Source: an uncultured Pelagibacteraceae bacterium
GTDB taxonomy: Bacteria; Pseudomonadota; Alphaproteobacteria; Pelagibacterales; AG-422-B15
Length of the DNA: 36,305 nucleotides
Assembly (NCBI GenBank): GCA_902565955.1
Contig: CACFGR010000006.1
Coordinates: forward strand, 1 to 36,305
Reading direction: 5' to 3'
Numbering within the stretch: the stretch's first letter is position 1; the number at the start of each line of letters is the position of its first letter. The notes beneath the pieces are model-generated. The model did not search any database, was not told the origin of the DNA, and was given only the letters and a program-made list of their open reading frames with translations. This document shows, one piece after another, positions 1 to 8,906 of this stretch. The translations under genes were made by a program, and so were the position numbers.

Positions 1-232
1 AAATAGCAAAATAAATTATTGGCATACCAGCGTGAAAACCTAAATATAAATCACTGACCAACATTGCTAGAATTGGAATACAATATGCCAATACTTTTTT
101 ATCAAACACGGCACCTGCAAAAAAAGCCATTCCTAATATTGGCGTGAAATTAGGAGGATGAGGCAGGACCCTGCTTAATGCCAATACAAATACTATTGAA
201 ATACCAAAAATAATTTTTTTATTGATTTGCAT
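1..232 (-). CDS. DUF6580-like small membrane protein, C-terminus cut by window edge
   Basis: Minus-strand translation from ATG at 230-232: MQINKKIIFGISIVFVLALSRVLPHPPNFTPILGMAFFAGAVFDKKVLAYCIPILAMLVSDLYLGFHAGMPIIYFAI..., open to the window edge. The R-x-x-PHPPNFTPI and LLVSDLxLGFH pattern resembles DUF6580. Lies 24 nt downstream of the TonB receptor stop, same strand. Not in the ORF track. Confidence 0.75.
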   Translation of the reverse strand, partial: MQINKKIIFGISIVFVLALSRVLPHPPNFTPILGMAFFAGAVFDKKVLAYCIPILAMLVSDLYLGFHAGMPIIYFAI

Positions 233-256
233 TTATTAATTTATATCTCCTCTATA

Positions 257-2479
257 TCAAAAAGTATATCCAAAATTAAAAAATAAATTTCGATCTGGCA
301 ATGGATATACATTGGATAATCCGTAATGTGCGTCATTATGAAAAGTACTTGAAACTGCATAATCGTAAGCCGCTTCATCAAATAAATTGTTTACGCCAAA
401 ATTTAGAGTGTAGTTTTTATCAACAAAACTAAAGTACGAATTTACAATATAATAATTTGGTATCTGTGGCTCGATATTTTCTTCATCATTCGAAACATAT
501 TTTTTATCTAAATAATTCAATTCTAAATCAAGAGTTAAATTATTTCTCACTTCTGTTTCATAAGCTAAACTAAATTGAATTGGCGAAATAAGTGGTACAG
601 ATTTACCTCTTAAATTTAATGTATCAACTCCGCTTAAGAGATTTTGCCACGTATTAGGTGCAAATGATTCTCCATAAGTGCTTACTCCCGGCGTAAGTGT
701 TCCAGAAGTAAACTCTGCAACAGTATAACTAAAAGATCCCCTTAACTTATTAGATTGATCAAGACTATATCCAAAATCAATATCAAAGCCCTTACGCTCA
801 ATCGGATCTACATTTGTATTTATTAAATTTCTATATTGTATTTCATTTGTTGTATCGATCGAATAATAACTAACATCTAAATTAAGTTTATCTCTGAAAT
901 ATCTGACTCCAATATCATAACCTTCAGACTCTTGAGGTTTTAGATCAAAGGTTGTCTTAGGGCTCGAAGAGGCAACTCTTTCATCAATATTAGGAATTCG
1001 AAAAGACTCGGCATAACTTGCATACAAAGAAAGGTCTCTATTTAATTTTTTTTCAAAACCAACATTGAATGCCTGATTGCTCGTCGTATCGTTATGAGTT
1101 ATCATATCATAAATTACTGGAAAAATTCCATACTCACCATAATCAACGTCAGCAAAACCAGGAGCTGATTTATCGATGTCATCACGAGCTCCAAACATAC
1201 TTTTTTCATCTCTATACCCTAATGAAATTGTAAGGTCACTTTCATTTACATACGTGGTATTTTGAAAATATAATGATCTGACCTTAAGATTGGCAAAAAT
1301 TTGTTGTCCCATTGCCTCATCCTCTTTTCTATGTTTTGTTGAATCATAAAAAGAATGTGCATAGTCATACCCTATGCTTAAGATATTAGAGTGAGTTTCA
1401 TTAACTTGCTTTGTCTCGTATCTAGAATTAAAATTATTTCCGTCGATTGTTGTTACAGTATATCTATCACCGTTATCTGGAGTAGACGCTGTATTTGCAT
1501 TTGCTCCAAAAAAAGATTTATCCGTTTTATCTCTGTATCCTGCGTTAATAAAAATTTTATTAAAATCATTTACAGGAATAATAACACTGGCATTAATGGA
1601 GTCCATTTCAGTATTAGCGTAATCTACTCGTCTTTCTGTATTACATGAGTCTCCATTTTCTAGTGTGCTTCCACCTATATTTCTTGCTGTCTTGCTGTCC
1701 TCGTAGCGGTTACAAATATGGTAATTATAAACTTCACCCCCTTTGATTCTTCCACCTGGGAGATCTTTTTCATTTCCCACCGACATCACGTCAAGATTTA
1801 GAGTTATGTCTCCAACTTTATGCTTCATATTTAATAAAATATTACTTTCATCAAAATCCGATGCATCTCGGTAGTTACTGTTTGAAGTTTGAGATCCAAA
1901 AAGACCAGCAGAACTCTGATCGTTTATTTTAGTAAACAATGATATATTCGCACTTTTATTGCCATATGAACCAATTGAGGTTTTAAGAGAATTAATTATA
2001 TCCTTATTGTTTGTAACGATGTTAATTGCGCCTCCGACTGCACCTGAACCATACAATGTCGCAGCTGATCCTCCTCGTATAATCTCTATTCTTTCAATGC
2101 TGTCTGTAGGTATATGAGAGTTTATGGTCGACATATCAACGTCATTGAGGCGTCTACCATTAATTAGAATCAGAGTATTTGATTTCGCTGTTTCTCCAAA
2201 ACCTCGCATATCTAATGTGGTGTATACTCCGTCATATCCAGCTGCCGTTGTTCTCGTAGAAATACCTGAATAGCTTTCTATTATTTTTGGCAAGGATTTA
2301 TTTTGATATAATTTGAGTTCTTCTTTTGAAATTATAGTGATATTTGATCCAGCTAAGCCAGATGAAAGTCGAGTATACTCTTCACTACTAGGGTTAATAA
2401 GAATTTCCGGCGTTTCAGCACTTATATTAGTAATAAAAGTTACAAATATAATTATTGAGAATAAAAGTCCTTTAGCCAT
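257..2479 (-). CDS. btuB: TonB-dependent outer membrane receptor, probable cobalamin/corrinoid receptor (BtuB-like)
   Basis: Signal peptide, plug domain (LILINGRRLNDVD...SIERIEIIRGGSAATLYGSGAVGGAINIVT), beta-barrel ending in aromatic residue (FNFGYTF); a cobalamin riboswitch lies directly upstream; strong SD (TGGAGGC). Confidence 0.88.
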   Translation of the reverse strand: MAKGLLFSIIIFVTFITNISAETPEILINPSSEEYTRLSSGLAGSNITIISKEELKLYQNKSLPKIIESYSGISTRTTAAGYDGVYTTLDMRGFGETAKSNTLILINGRRLNDVDMSTINSHIPTDSIERIEIIRGGSAATLYGSGAVGGAINIVTNNKDIINSLKTSIGSYGNKSANISLFTKINDQSSAGLFGSQTSNSNYRDASDFDESNILLNMKHKVGDITLNLDVMSVGNEKDLPGGRIKGGEVYNYHICNRYEDSKTARNIGGSTLENGDSCNTERRVDYANTEMDSINASVIIPVNDFNKIFINAGYRDKTDKSFFGANANTASTPDNGDRYTVTTIDGNNFNSRYETKQVNETHSNILSIGYDYAHSFYDSTKHRKEDEAMGQQIFANLKVRSLYFQNTTYVNESDLTISLGYRDEKSMFGARDDIDKSAPGFADVDYGEYGIFPVIYDMITHNDTTSNQAFNVGFEKKLNRDLSLYASYAESFRIPNIDERVASSSPKTTFDLKPQESEGYDIGVRYFRDKLNLDVSYYSIDTTNEIQYRNLINTNVDPIERKGFDIDFGYSLDQSNKLRGSFSYTVAEFTSGTLTPGVSTYGESFAPNTWQNLLSGVDTLNLRGKSVPLISPIQFSLAYETEVRNNLTLDLELNYLDKKYVSNDEENIEPQIPNYYIVNSYFSFVDKNYTLNFGVNNLFDEAAYDYAVSSTFHNDAHYGLSNVYPLPDRNLFFNFGYTF

Positions 2480-2484
2480 TTTTG

Positions 2485-2489
2485 CCTCC
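2485..2489 (-). promoter_or_regulatory. Shine-Dalgarno (GGAGG) of the TonB receptor
   Basis: Minus strand reads ...AACTGGAGGCAAAAATGGC with the ATG at 2479-2477. Confidence 0.8.
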
Positions 2490-2555
2490 AGTTAGAAGTC
2501 ACCGCAAACAAAATGTCCAAATGATTATCCCGATCACTTGTGGATGACTATGTTT

Positions 2556-2708
2556 TGTTGGTAGGTCTCCTGACTTCTCCATCAATACTTAAGTACACCT
2601 TCCCGATTGATCAGTGGTATCTGTACTTAAATTCCAGAGTTACAGTTGCGGGTACAGTTAAGGCTTTAAACCTTATTCCCTGTTATTCACTTTACGTGAA
2701 CCAACATT
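2556..2708 (-). ncRNA. Cobalamin (AdoCbl, class I-like) riboswitch aptamer
   Basis: Minus strand contains GGTTCACGTAAAGTGAATAACAGGGAA, CTGTACCCGCAACTGTA (plus 2641-2657), ATACCACTG...CGGGAAGGTG, and the B12 box AAGTCAGGAGACCTACC (plus 2560-2576), in canonical order upstream of a TonB receptor. Boundaries approximate. Confidence 0.95.
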
Positions 2709-2714
2709 GAAACT

Positions 2715-2743
2715 ATTGTATATTCGATATTACATAGCAAGAA
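2715..2743 (-). promoter_or_regulatory. Putative sigma70-type promoter for the riboswitch leader
   Basis: Minus strand TTCTTG (plus 2738-2743), 17-nt spacer, TACAAT (plus 2715-2720), placing the start a few nt before the aptamer. Confidence 0.45.
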
Positions 2744-2747
2744 AAAA

Positions 2748-4256
2748 ATGGAAATTTTTGAAGATCAAAAACCTCTTTCTATTGATTTTAACGAAAGTTT
2801 AGATAAAGCTCAAATATCTTCAAACGGATTTAGAGAATATGATGCACGATGGCTTTATCCAGAGGAGATAAATAAAAAAGGATTGGAAATATTTGGTTAC
2901 AGCCTTGGAAAATATATAAGTAATTTTAAAGGCCAAGGCTCTTCAATCGTCATTGGTCAAGACTATAGATCCTACAGCAGTGAGGTAAAATATCATTTAG
3001 CAAAAGGTTTATTGACAAGCGGTCTTAAAGTAATCGATGTTGGTTTAGCTTTATCTCCAATGGTATACTTTGCCCAACACCACTTAGATACCGATAGTCT
3101 TGCCATGGTAACTGCAAGCCATAATGAAAATGGTTGGACTGGAATAAAATGTGGAATAGAGAAATCACTTACTTTTGGCCCTGAAGATATAGAAGAAATA
3201 AAGACTATTACTAAAAATAGTCATGATTTTATTGCGTCAAATAATGGTAGTTACGAATTTAAAAAAGGTATTCGTGATGCGTATTTAAAATATCTCAAGG
3301 GCACGCAATCAGTAAAAAGAAACTTAAAAATTGTTTTAGCATGTGGCAATGGAACAGCCGGTGCATTTGCTCCTGATTTGTTTAGGAGCCTTGGATGTGA
3401 AGTAATTGAACTGCATTGCAATTTAGATTTCAGATTTCCTAACTATAATCCTAATCCAGAAGATCTGATAATGCTTAATGATCTTGCAAAAAGTGTAAAA
3501 GATAATAATGCAGATGTAGGATTTGCTTTTGATGGTGACGGTGATCGTCTTGGAGTTGTGGATAATGAAGGTAATGAAATATTTTCTGACAAAATCGGAT
3601 TAATGCTGGCAGAATATTTGTCTGAAAAATATTCAGGTTCAAAATTTGTTATCGATGTAAAATCGACTGGTTTATTTTTCAATAATGAAATTTTGGAAAA
3701 AAATAGTTGTACTGTTGATATGTGGAAAACTGGTCACTCACATATGAAAAGGCGGGTTAATGAAATAAATGCTTTATGTGGTTTTGAAAAAAGTGGTCAT
3801 TTTTTCATTGGTAAACCTCTAGGACTTGGCTTTGACGATGGTTTGAGATCGGCTTCCATGATGATTGAATATTTAGATCACCATAAAAATAAGAGTATGT
3901 CGGAATTATATTCAAAGTTGAATACTTCCTATCAATCTCCGACTATGGCGCCTTTCTGCAAGGATGATGAAAAATATGATGTCGTAGACGAAATAACAAA
4001 TAAAATAATTCAAGACCAAAAAAATAAAACAAAAGTTGCTGATTGTGAAATATTTGAAACAAATACAGTAAATGGTATTAGATTCAGTTTATCGAATGGT
4101 TCATGGGGGTTAATCAGAGCGTCATCAAATAAGCCATCTTTAGTTATAGTTATCGAAAGCCTTGTTTCAAATGAAGAAGTTGAAATGATTTTTAAATATA
4201 TTAACACACTTTTAAATGAAACTGGTAAAGTAGGAGAATACGACCAAAGACTATGA
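2748..4256 (+). CDS. Phosphomannomutase/phosphoglucomutase
   Basis: TASHNENGWTGIKCG phosphoserine loop, FDGDGDRLGVVD metal-binding loop, GFEKSGHFF sugar-binding loop, RASSNKPSL phosphate-binding motif. Confidence 0.92.
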   Translation: MEIFEDQKPLSIDFNESLDKAQISSNGFREYDARWLYPEEINKKGLEIFGYSLGKYISNFKGQGSSIVIGQDYRSYSSEVKYHLAKGLLTSGLKVIDVGLALSPMVYFAQHHLDTDSLAMVTASHNENGWTGIKCGIEKSLTFGPEDIEEIKTITKNSHDFIASNNGSYEFKKGIRDAYLKYLKGTQSVKRNLKIVLACGNGTAGAFAPDLFRSLGCEVIELHCNLDFRFPNYNPNPEDLIMLNDLAKSVKDNNADVGFAFDGDGDRLGVVDNEGNEIFSDKIGLMLAEYLSEKYSGSKFVIDVKSTGLFFNNEILEKNSCTVDMWKTGHSHMKRRVNEINALCGFEKSGHFFIGKPLGLGFDDGLRSASMMIEYLDHHKNKSMSELYSKLNTSYQSPTMAPFCKDDEKYDVVDEITNKIIQDQKNKTKVADCEIFETNTVNGIRFSLSNGSWGLIRASSNKPSLVIVIESLVSNEEVEMIFKYINTLLNETGKVGEYDQRL

Positions 4257-5102
4257 TGTCAATGATGCCCATTCAATAAAGAAGCGAATGGACATAAATA
4301 AAATAAATAAACCAAAAATAAAACTTAATTTACCTTTGGAAAGATAATGGGCAAATCTTACTCCCAAAGGGGCGCCTATAATTGTCATGGGCGTTATTAA
4401 AATTAAACCTACTAAACTTACATATCCATAAGTGAGAGGTAGAGATACATTATTTTGAATTCCCGCTATAATGAAACCAAGTGTACCAGGAACAGCAATT
4501 ATTGTTCCAATTCCAGCAGCAGTTCCAATGGCACGGTGTATATCGAAGTTATAAAGTTTTAAGATGGGTATACTTATTGAGCCACCACCAACGCCTATGA
4601 TTACAGATAAAAAACCAATTGTTGATCCGTAGCCATGACCTTTCAAATTGTTTGGAAATTTATCTGCAAACCTCCATTCATCTTTCCAAAAGAAAAATTG
4701 AAGAGCAACAAAAAATAAAATTATAGAATAAATTAGTATTAGGCTGCTACCTTCAAGAAAGGATACTGCTATCGAACCAAAAATCACTCCAATCAATAAT
4801 GACAAAAAAATAAATTTTAAAAAATCTAAATTGACTGAACCTCTTCTGTGATGATTTATGGCTGATATAATTGAGATTGGTACAATATTAGCAAGAGAAG
4901 TTCCAACAGCTAAGTGCATCCTTATACTCTCATCTACTTCTGCCAGTGTATAGATATAGTATAGAGCAGGAACAACAACTACACCTCCACCAATTCCAAA
5001 AAGTCCCGCAATAAAACCAGCAAAAATACCTGTACTAACCAACAACATTACAGAATATAGCAAGTCGCCAGAAGCAACATTGCTAAATATTGTTGTAAAC
5101 AC
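4251..5102 (-). CDS. TSUP family (TauE/SafE) permease
   Basis: GLFGIGGGVVVVPAL and GVGGGSISIPIL repeats, multiple TM segments. Confidence 0.9.
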   Translation of the reverse strand: MFTTIFSNVASGDLLYSVMLLVSTGIFAGFIAGLFGIGGGVVVVPALYYIYTLAEVDESIRMHLAVGTSLANIVPISIISAINHHRRGSVNLDFLKFIFLSLLIGVIFGSIAVSFLEGSSLILIYSIILFFVALQFFFWKDEWRFADKFPNNLKGHGYGSTIGFLSVIIGVGGGSISIPILKLYNFDIHRAIGTAAGIGTIIAVPGTLGFIIAGIQNNVSLPLTYGYVSLVGLILITPMTIIGAPLGVRFAHYLSKGKLSFIFGLFILFMSIRFFIEWASLTS

Positions 5103-5109
5103 TTAGAGC

Positions 5110-6393
5110 TTAGTTTTTGCCAGAAGGAAGTTCGTTAAATGGAACTTTTTTGTCCGCTCTTTCATCCTGTGGCAACCCAAGAACACGCTCTGCTATAATA
5201 TTACGAAGAACTTCATCTGTACCGCCAGCAATTCTCATCGCCGCAGAGAAAAAATATCCATTTTGAAATAAATTCTTTAATACCGGGTTTTGGTCGTGAT
5301 GTACCATGCCTGAAGAGTCCATTAATTCTAGCGCATAAGCTGAGACATCTTGCATTTTTGATGCTGTAACAAGTTTACTTATTGATAGCTCTGGACCTGG
5401 AGTCTGACCTTTTGATAAAGCAGTGATGCTTCTAAATTTTGTGTACTGCAAACCGCGAGACTGAACATACCAATCGGCCATTTTCTGTCTAACTTCACTA
5501 TTTTTGATGGCAAGCCCATCTTCAACTTCTAATTCCTTTGTCGCTTCAAATATTTGATCAAAATCAAGCCCAGGAGGGTCGCCTACTGCAAGTCTTTCAT
5601 TCATAAGAGTAGTAAGCGCAACTTTCCAGCCTTCACCTTCTCCACCTAGTCTTTGACTATCAGGGATTCTGACATCATTAAAAAAGACTTCGTTAAAATT
5701 TGAAGTTCCTGAAATTTGCTTGATTGGTCTTACTTCTATTCCTGGTGTTTTCATATCTAAATAAAAATAAGTAAGGCCTTTATGCTTTAAAGCAGATGGA
5801 TCAGACCGTGCAACTATCATTCCATAATCTGCAAAATGTGCTCCTGACGTCCAAACTTTTTGCCCATTTAAAACCCACTCATTGCCATCTTTTTCTGCCT
5901 TCATTTTTATTCCAGCTAAATCCGACCCTGCTGATGGTTCTGAAAAAAGTTGGCACCATATTTCTTCACCTGTAATCATTTTTGGTAAGTATCTTTTCTT
6001 ATCTTCATCTTTACCCCACACCATCATTGTTGGGCCAAGCATTCCAATGCCTATCTCGAAATATCCAGATGGAACCAAGTAATCATGTTCTTCTTGAGAG
6101 TAGATAACTTGTTGGATCGGTGATCCACCGTATCCACCAAATTCTTTTGGCCATAAGATGGCAGCAAAACCTGCTTCAGCTTTCTTCTTTTGCCATACTT
6201 TTGCTCGCTCTAGTGCCTCCTGCGCAGCTTCTTTACCGCCTTTTACTGTTTCAGGAGCGCCTGCAACAGCAATTTGAGGGTTTTTGTCATTAGGCTTGTC
6301 GGAGATAATAGATCTCTTTTCGGCATTTGCCTCAAGAAAATCTCTAGCTTCTTTTCTAAAAGCAGCTTCCTGCTGCGAGTCATTAAAATCCAT
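5110..6393 (-). CDS. Acyl-CoA dehydrogenase
   Basis: QLFSEPSAGSDLAGIKMKAEKDGNEWVLNGQKVWTSGAH and IAGGTDEVLRNIIAERVLGLP motifs. Confidence 0.93.
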   Translation of the reverse strand: MDFNDSQQEAAFRKEARDFLEANAEKRSIISDKPNDKNPQIAVAGAPETVKGGKEAAQEALERAKVWQKKKAEAGFAAILWPKEFGGYGGSPIQQVIYSQEEHDYLVPSGYFEIGIGMLGPTMMVWGKDEDKKRYLPKMITGEEIWCQLFSEPSAGSDLAGIKMKAEKDGNEWVLNGQKVWTSGAHFADYGMIVARSDPSALKHKGLTYFYLDMKTPGIEVRPIKQISGTSNFNEVFFNDVRIPDSQRLGGEGEGWKVALTTLMNERLAVGDPPGLDFDQIFEATKELEVEDGLAIKNSEVRQKMADWYVQSRGLQYTKFRSITALSKGQTPGPELSISKLVTASKMQDVSAYALELMDSSGMVHHDQNPVLKNLFQNGYFFSAAMRIAGGTDEVLRNIIAERVLGLPQDERADKKVPFNELPSGKN

Positions 6394-6395
6394 AA

Positions 6396-7526
6396 TTAAA
6401 CTATATTCCTTTTCTCAAGATTTGAAATTAAATTTTCTTTCCATTGTCTTGTACTACCGATATTTAAAGAAAGTAGTTTCGATCTGCGATAAAACAAGTG
6501 GCAATCATAATCCCACGTAAAGCCAACTCCCCCGTGAATTTGAATATTCTCTTTTGCGGCATAATTAAAGGCGTCAGATGCACTCACTCTTGCCCCTGCT
6601 GCCGCAACTGGTAATTCATTTGAATCCGTACTCAAGGCCCATGCACCGTAGTATGCATTCGATCTAGCTAATTCGATCTTAACATACATATCTGCCATTT
6701 TATGCTTTAATGCCTGAAATGAACCAATTTGCCTTCCAAAAGCAAACCTTTCCATTGAATACTTTTTTGCTTCATCTAGAGAAACTTGTGCTCCTCCAAC
6801 TTGCTCAAATGAATATAAAACTGCCGCTCTGTTAAGTATGTTTTCTGTCATGTCCCATGCCATTCCTTGCTCGCCAAGTAGTTCGGCTTCTACATTTTCA
6901 AAATTAATACTGCATGCAGGTCGGGTAGGATCAATAGTTTCTAGGCTTGTCTTATTCACTCCATTTTCATGTAAATCGACGATATATAATGAAAGTGAAT
7001 TTCTATTTCCCTTATCATCGCTATTAGCAGCGATTATTAGATAATCAGCAGACTCTCCATCGCTTACAGGTGATTTGTAGCCATTAATTTTTCCAGATGA
7101 AAACTTCGTTTTTACATTTGATGGTTTTGGAGTACCATTTGTTTCAGACAATGCAAACGTGCCTATTTTTTCACCAGATGCAATTGCGGGTAAGAATTTT
7201 TTCTTTTGATCTTCAGAGCCATAGTTTTTAATAAATTCTGCAAATAAATATATTGAGGATGAGAATGGTGTGGGTGCTAGAGATCTTCCCAATTCCTCTG
7301 CTATAACGCATAGTTCCAACATTCCGAGGCCAAGTCCACCATATTCCTCTGGAATTGCAGTTCCGGTCCAACCCATTTCAGATATTTGTGACCATAGTTC
7401 TTTATGATAATGCAGTTGGTCATCATCAAGAATAGTTCTTACTGATTTACGATCACACTTATCGAACAAAAATTTTCTTGCTTGATCACGTAGAAGTTTT
7501 TGATCATCTGAGAAATCAAAATTCAT
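6396..7526 (-). CDS. Acyl-CoA dehydrogenase (second subunit-like)
   Basis: ACAD fold motifs: FAFGRQIGSFQALKHKMADMYV, IQIHGGVGFTWDYDCHLFYRRSK; N-terminal FDFSDDQKLLRDQARKFL. Confidence 0.9.
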   Translation of the reverse strand: MNFDFSDDQKLLRDQARKFLFDKCDRKSVRTILDDDQLHYHKELWSQISEMGWTGTAIPEEYGGLGLGMLELCVIAEELGRSLAPTPFSSSIYLFAEFIKNYGSEDQKKKFLPAIASGEKIGTFALSETNGTPKPSNVKTKFSSGKINGYKSPVSDGESADYLIIAANSDDKGNRNSLSLYIVDLHENGVNKTSLETIDPTRPACSINFENVEAELLGEQGMAWDMTENILNRAAVLYSFEQVGGAQVSLDEAKKYSMERFAFGRQIGSFQALKHKMADMYVKIELARSNAYYGAWALSTDSNELPVAAAGARVSASDAFNYAAKENIQIHGGVGFTWDYDCHLFYRRSKLLSLNIGSTRQWKENLISNLEKRNIV

Positions 7527-7534
7527 GACGGCTA

Positions 7535-8191
7535 CTATTCTTTTGAATCGTTTTCTTCTTGAACTAATGAATCAGTTTCAGAAGCTATATCAATACTATC
7601 TGAAATCTCTTCTGCTTCAATAGTGTTTACTTCAGTTTCCTCAACATCAGATACATTCACGGGCTCACTTTGTGATGATAGCTCTTCTGTTGCTTTTAAA
7701 CTTCCTACGTCATTTATCATATCAATTTCAGGATTTTCTTGTTCAATTTTTTCGAGTTCATCATCGCTTGGAACTATTTCATCGGAGGTTGGTTGTGGTT
7801 GAATAACTTCTTCAATTGGCTTTGCCCTAGACTCTACTCTTGGTGAGCGGGCAGTGAATTTTCTAGTAGCTGATTTTTCCATTTCTGACTTTGATAAGCC
7901 GCCTTGATACATTTGTCTGAAAGTATCATTATCAACTTCTTCCAACTCTTCCTCTTCTTCATAGTCAGGTATTTGTCTTAACTTCGAAACAATACTTTCT
8001 TTCAACTCTTCAGGAGCTATTTTTGACTCTCCAATTTCTCGAAGAGCAATAACGGGTTTTTTATCATTTTCAGGATCAACAGCTGGAGTAGCCCCTCTAC
8101 CTAATTGAACAGCTCTTTCTTTAGCCAATATGACTAAATCGTATTGGTTATTCACCAACTTTATACAATCTTCAACAGTAATTCGTGCCAT
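7535..8191 (-). CDS. rpoZ: DNA-directed RNA polymerase omega subunit with long acidic C-terminal extension
   Basis: N-terminus [33 protein letters not shown]...[18 protein letters not shown] is omega-like; about 130 further residues are Glu/Asp/Ser-rich. Confidence 0.88.
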   Translation of the reverse strand: MARITVEDCIKLVNNQYDLVILAKERAVQLGRGATPAVDPENDKKPVIALREIGESKIAPEELKESIVSKLRQIPDYEEEEELEEVDNDTFRQMYQGGLSKSEMEKSATRKFTARSPRVESRAKPIEEVIQPQPTSDEIVPSDDELEKIEQENPEIDMINDVGSLKATEELSSQSEPVNVSDVEETEVNTIEAEEISDSIDIASETDSLVQEENDSKE

Positions 8192-8268
8192 AAGAATATT
8201 AGGAATTGATGTTGCTTTTTATTGAAATATATAAATAAATCAAGCTGAAAGTTTAATATTTAAAGCAA

Positions 8269-8484
8269 ATGGCCCGATTTATAGAAAACACTGAATATAT
8301 TGGTAGTCCATGTGTAAAAATCTGTAAGTATAAAAAAGACTTCATGGATGGGAATGTTTGTATCGGGTGTTTCAGGGAACAGTTTGAAATAACCAACTGG
8401 GTTAAAATGAGTAACTCTGAAAAGCAGTTAGTAATAGAAGATACTAAGGAACGAAAAAAAAATTTCTTAAAAAATCATGTTTGA
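8269..8484 (+). CDS. DUF1289 family protein
   Basis: SPCVKICKYKKDFMDGNVCIGCFREQFEITNWVKMSNSEK: Cys pattern typical of DUF1289. Confidence 0.88.
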   Translation: MARFIENTEYIGSPCVKICKYKKDFMDGNVCIGCFREQFEITNWVKMSNSEKQLVIEDTKERKKNFLKNHV

Positions 8485-8902
8485 TATTAGCTGGACGTGT
8501 AAAGATACTTGGCAGAAAGCAAGCTACAATACAATGTGGTGTTTGATAGGCTGCAGTATTGGCGACTTTGGTACAATTTATTACTTTCAAATCATTGATC
8601 ACTCTTTATCGATATATGTTGTGATGTTGCTCGCAATAGTAAATGGTTTGATTACAAGCATTATATTAGAAACCATAATTTTAATGAGAACATTTGTTTT
8701 TGCTGAAGCAATTAGTATTGCATTTAAAATGAGTTTCATCAGCATGATTAGTATGGAAATAGCTATGAATGCTACAGATTTAATTTTTGCTGGCGGAGTT
8801 CTTACTATTACAATAATTCCTTTTATGCTGCTTGCGGGTTTTATTACTCCACTTCCATATAATTATTACAGACTCAAAAAATATAACGAGTCATGTCATT
8901 AA
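8477..8902 (+). CDS. DUF4396-like membrane protein
   Basis: TWQKASYNTMWCLIGCSIGDFG and FKMSFISMISMEIAMNATD with several TM stretches; 8-nt overlap with the previous ORF. Confidence 0.7.
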   Translation: MFDISWTCKDTWQKASYNTMWCLIGCSIGDFGTIYYFQIIDHSLSIYVVMLLAIVNGLITSIILETIILMRTFVFAEAISIAFKMSFISMISMEIAMNATDLIFAGGVLTITIIPFMLLAGFITPLPYNYYRLKKYNESCH

Positions 8903-8906
8903 AATA

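Noticed and set aside
1391-1648. 85-aa plus-strand ORF, Cys/Ile-rich
   Set aside because: Antisense to the TonB receptor barrel; composition typical of reverse-strand translation.
3100-3170. Non-canonical TASHNE loop (instead of TASHNP) in the mutase as evidence of novelty
   Set aside because: TASHN(D/E)NGWTG(I/V)K is, to my knowledge, a familiar variant in alphaproteobacterial PMM/PGM proteins.
8832-8906. N-terminal extension of the hydrolase ORF (MRVLLLHFHIIITDSKNITSHVIK)
   Set aside because: Out-of-frame overlap with the DUF4396 CDS; the ATG at 8907 fits better.
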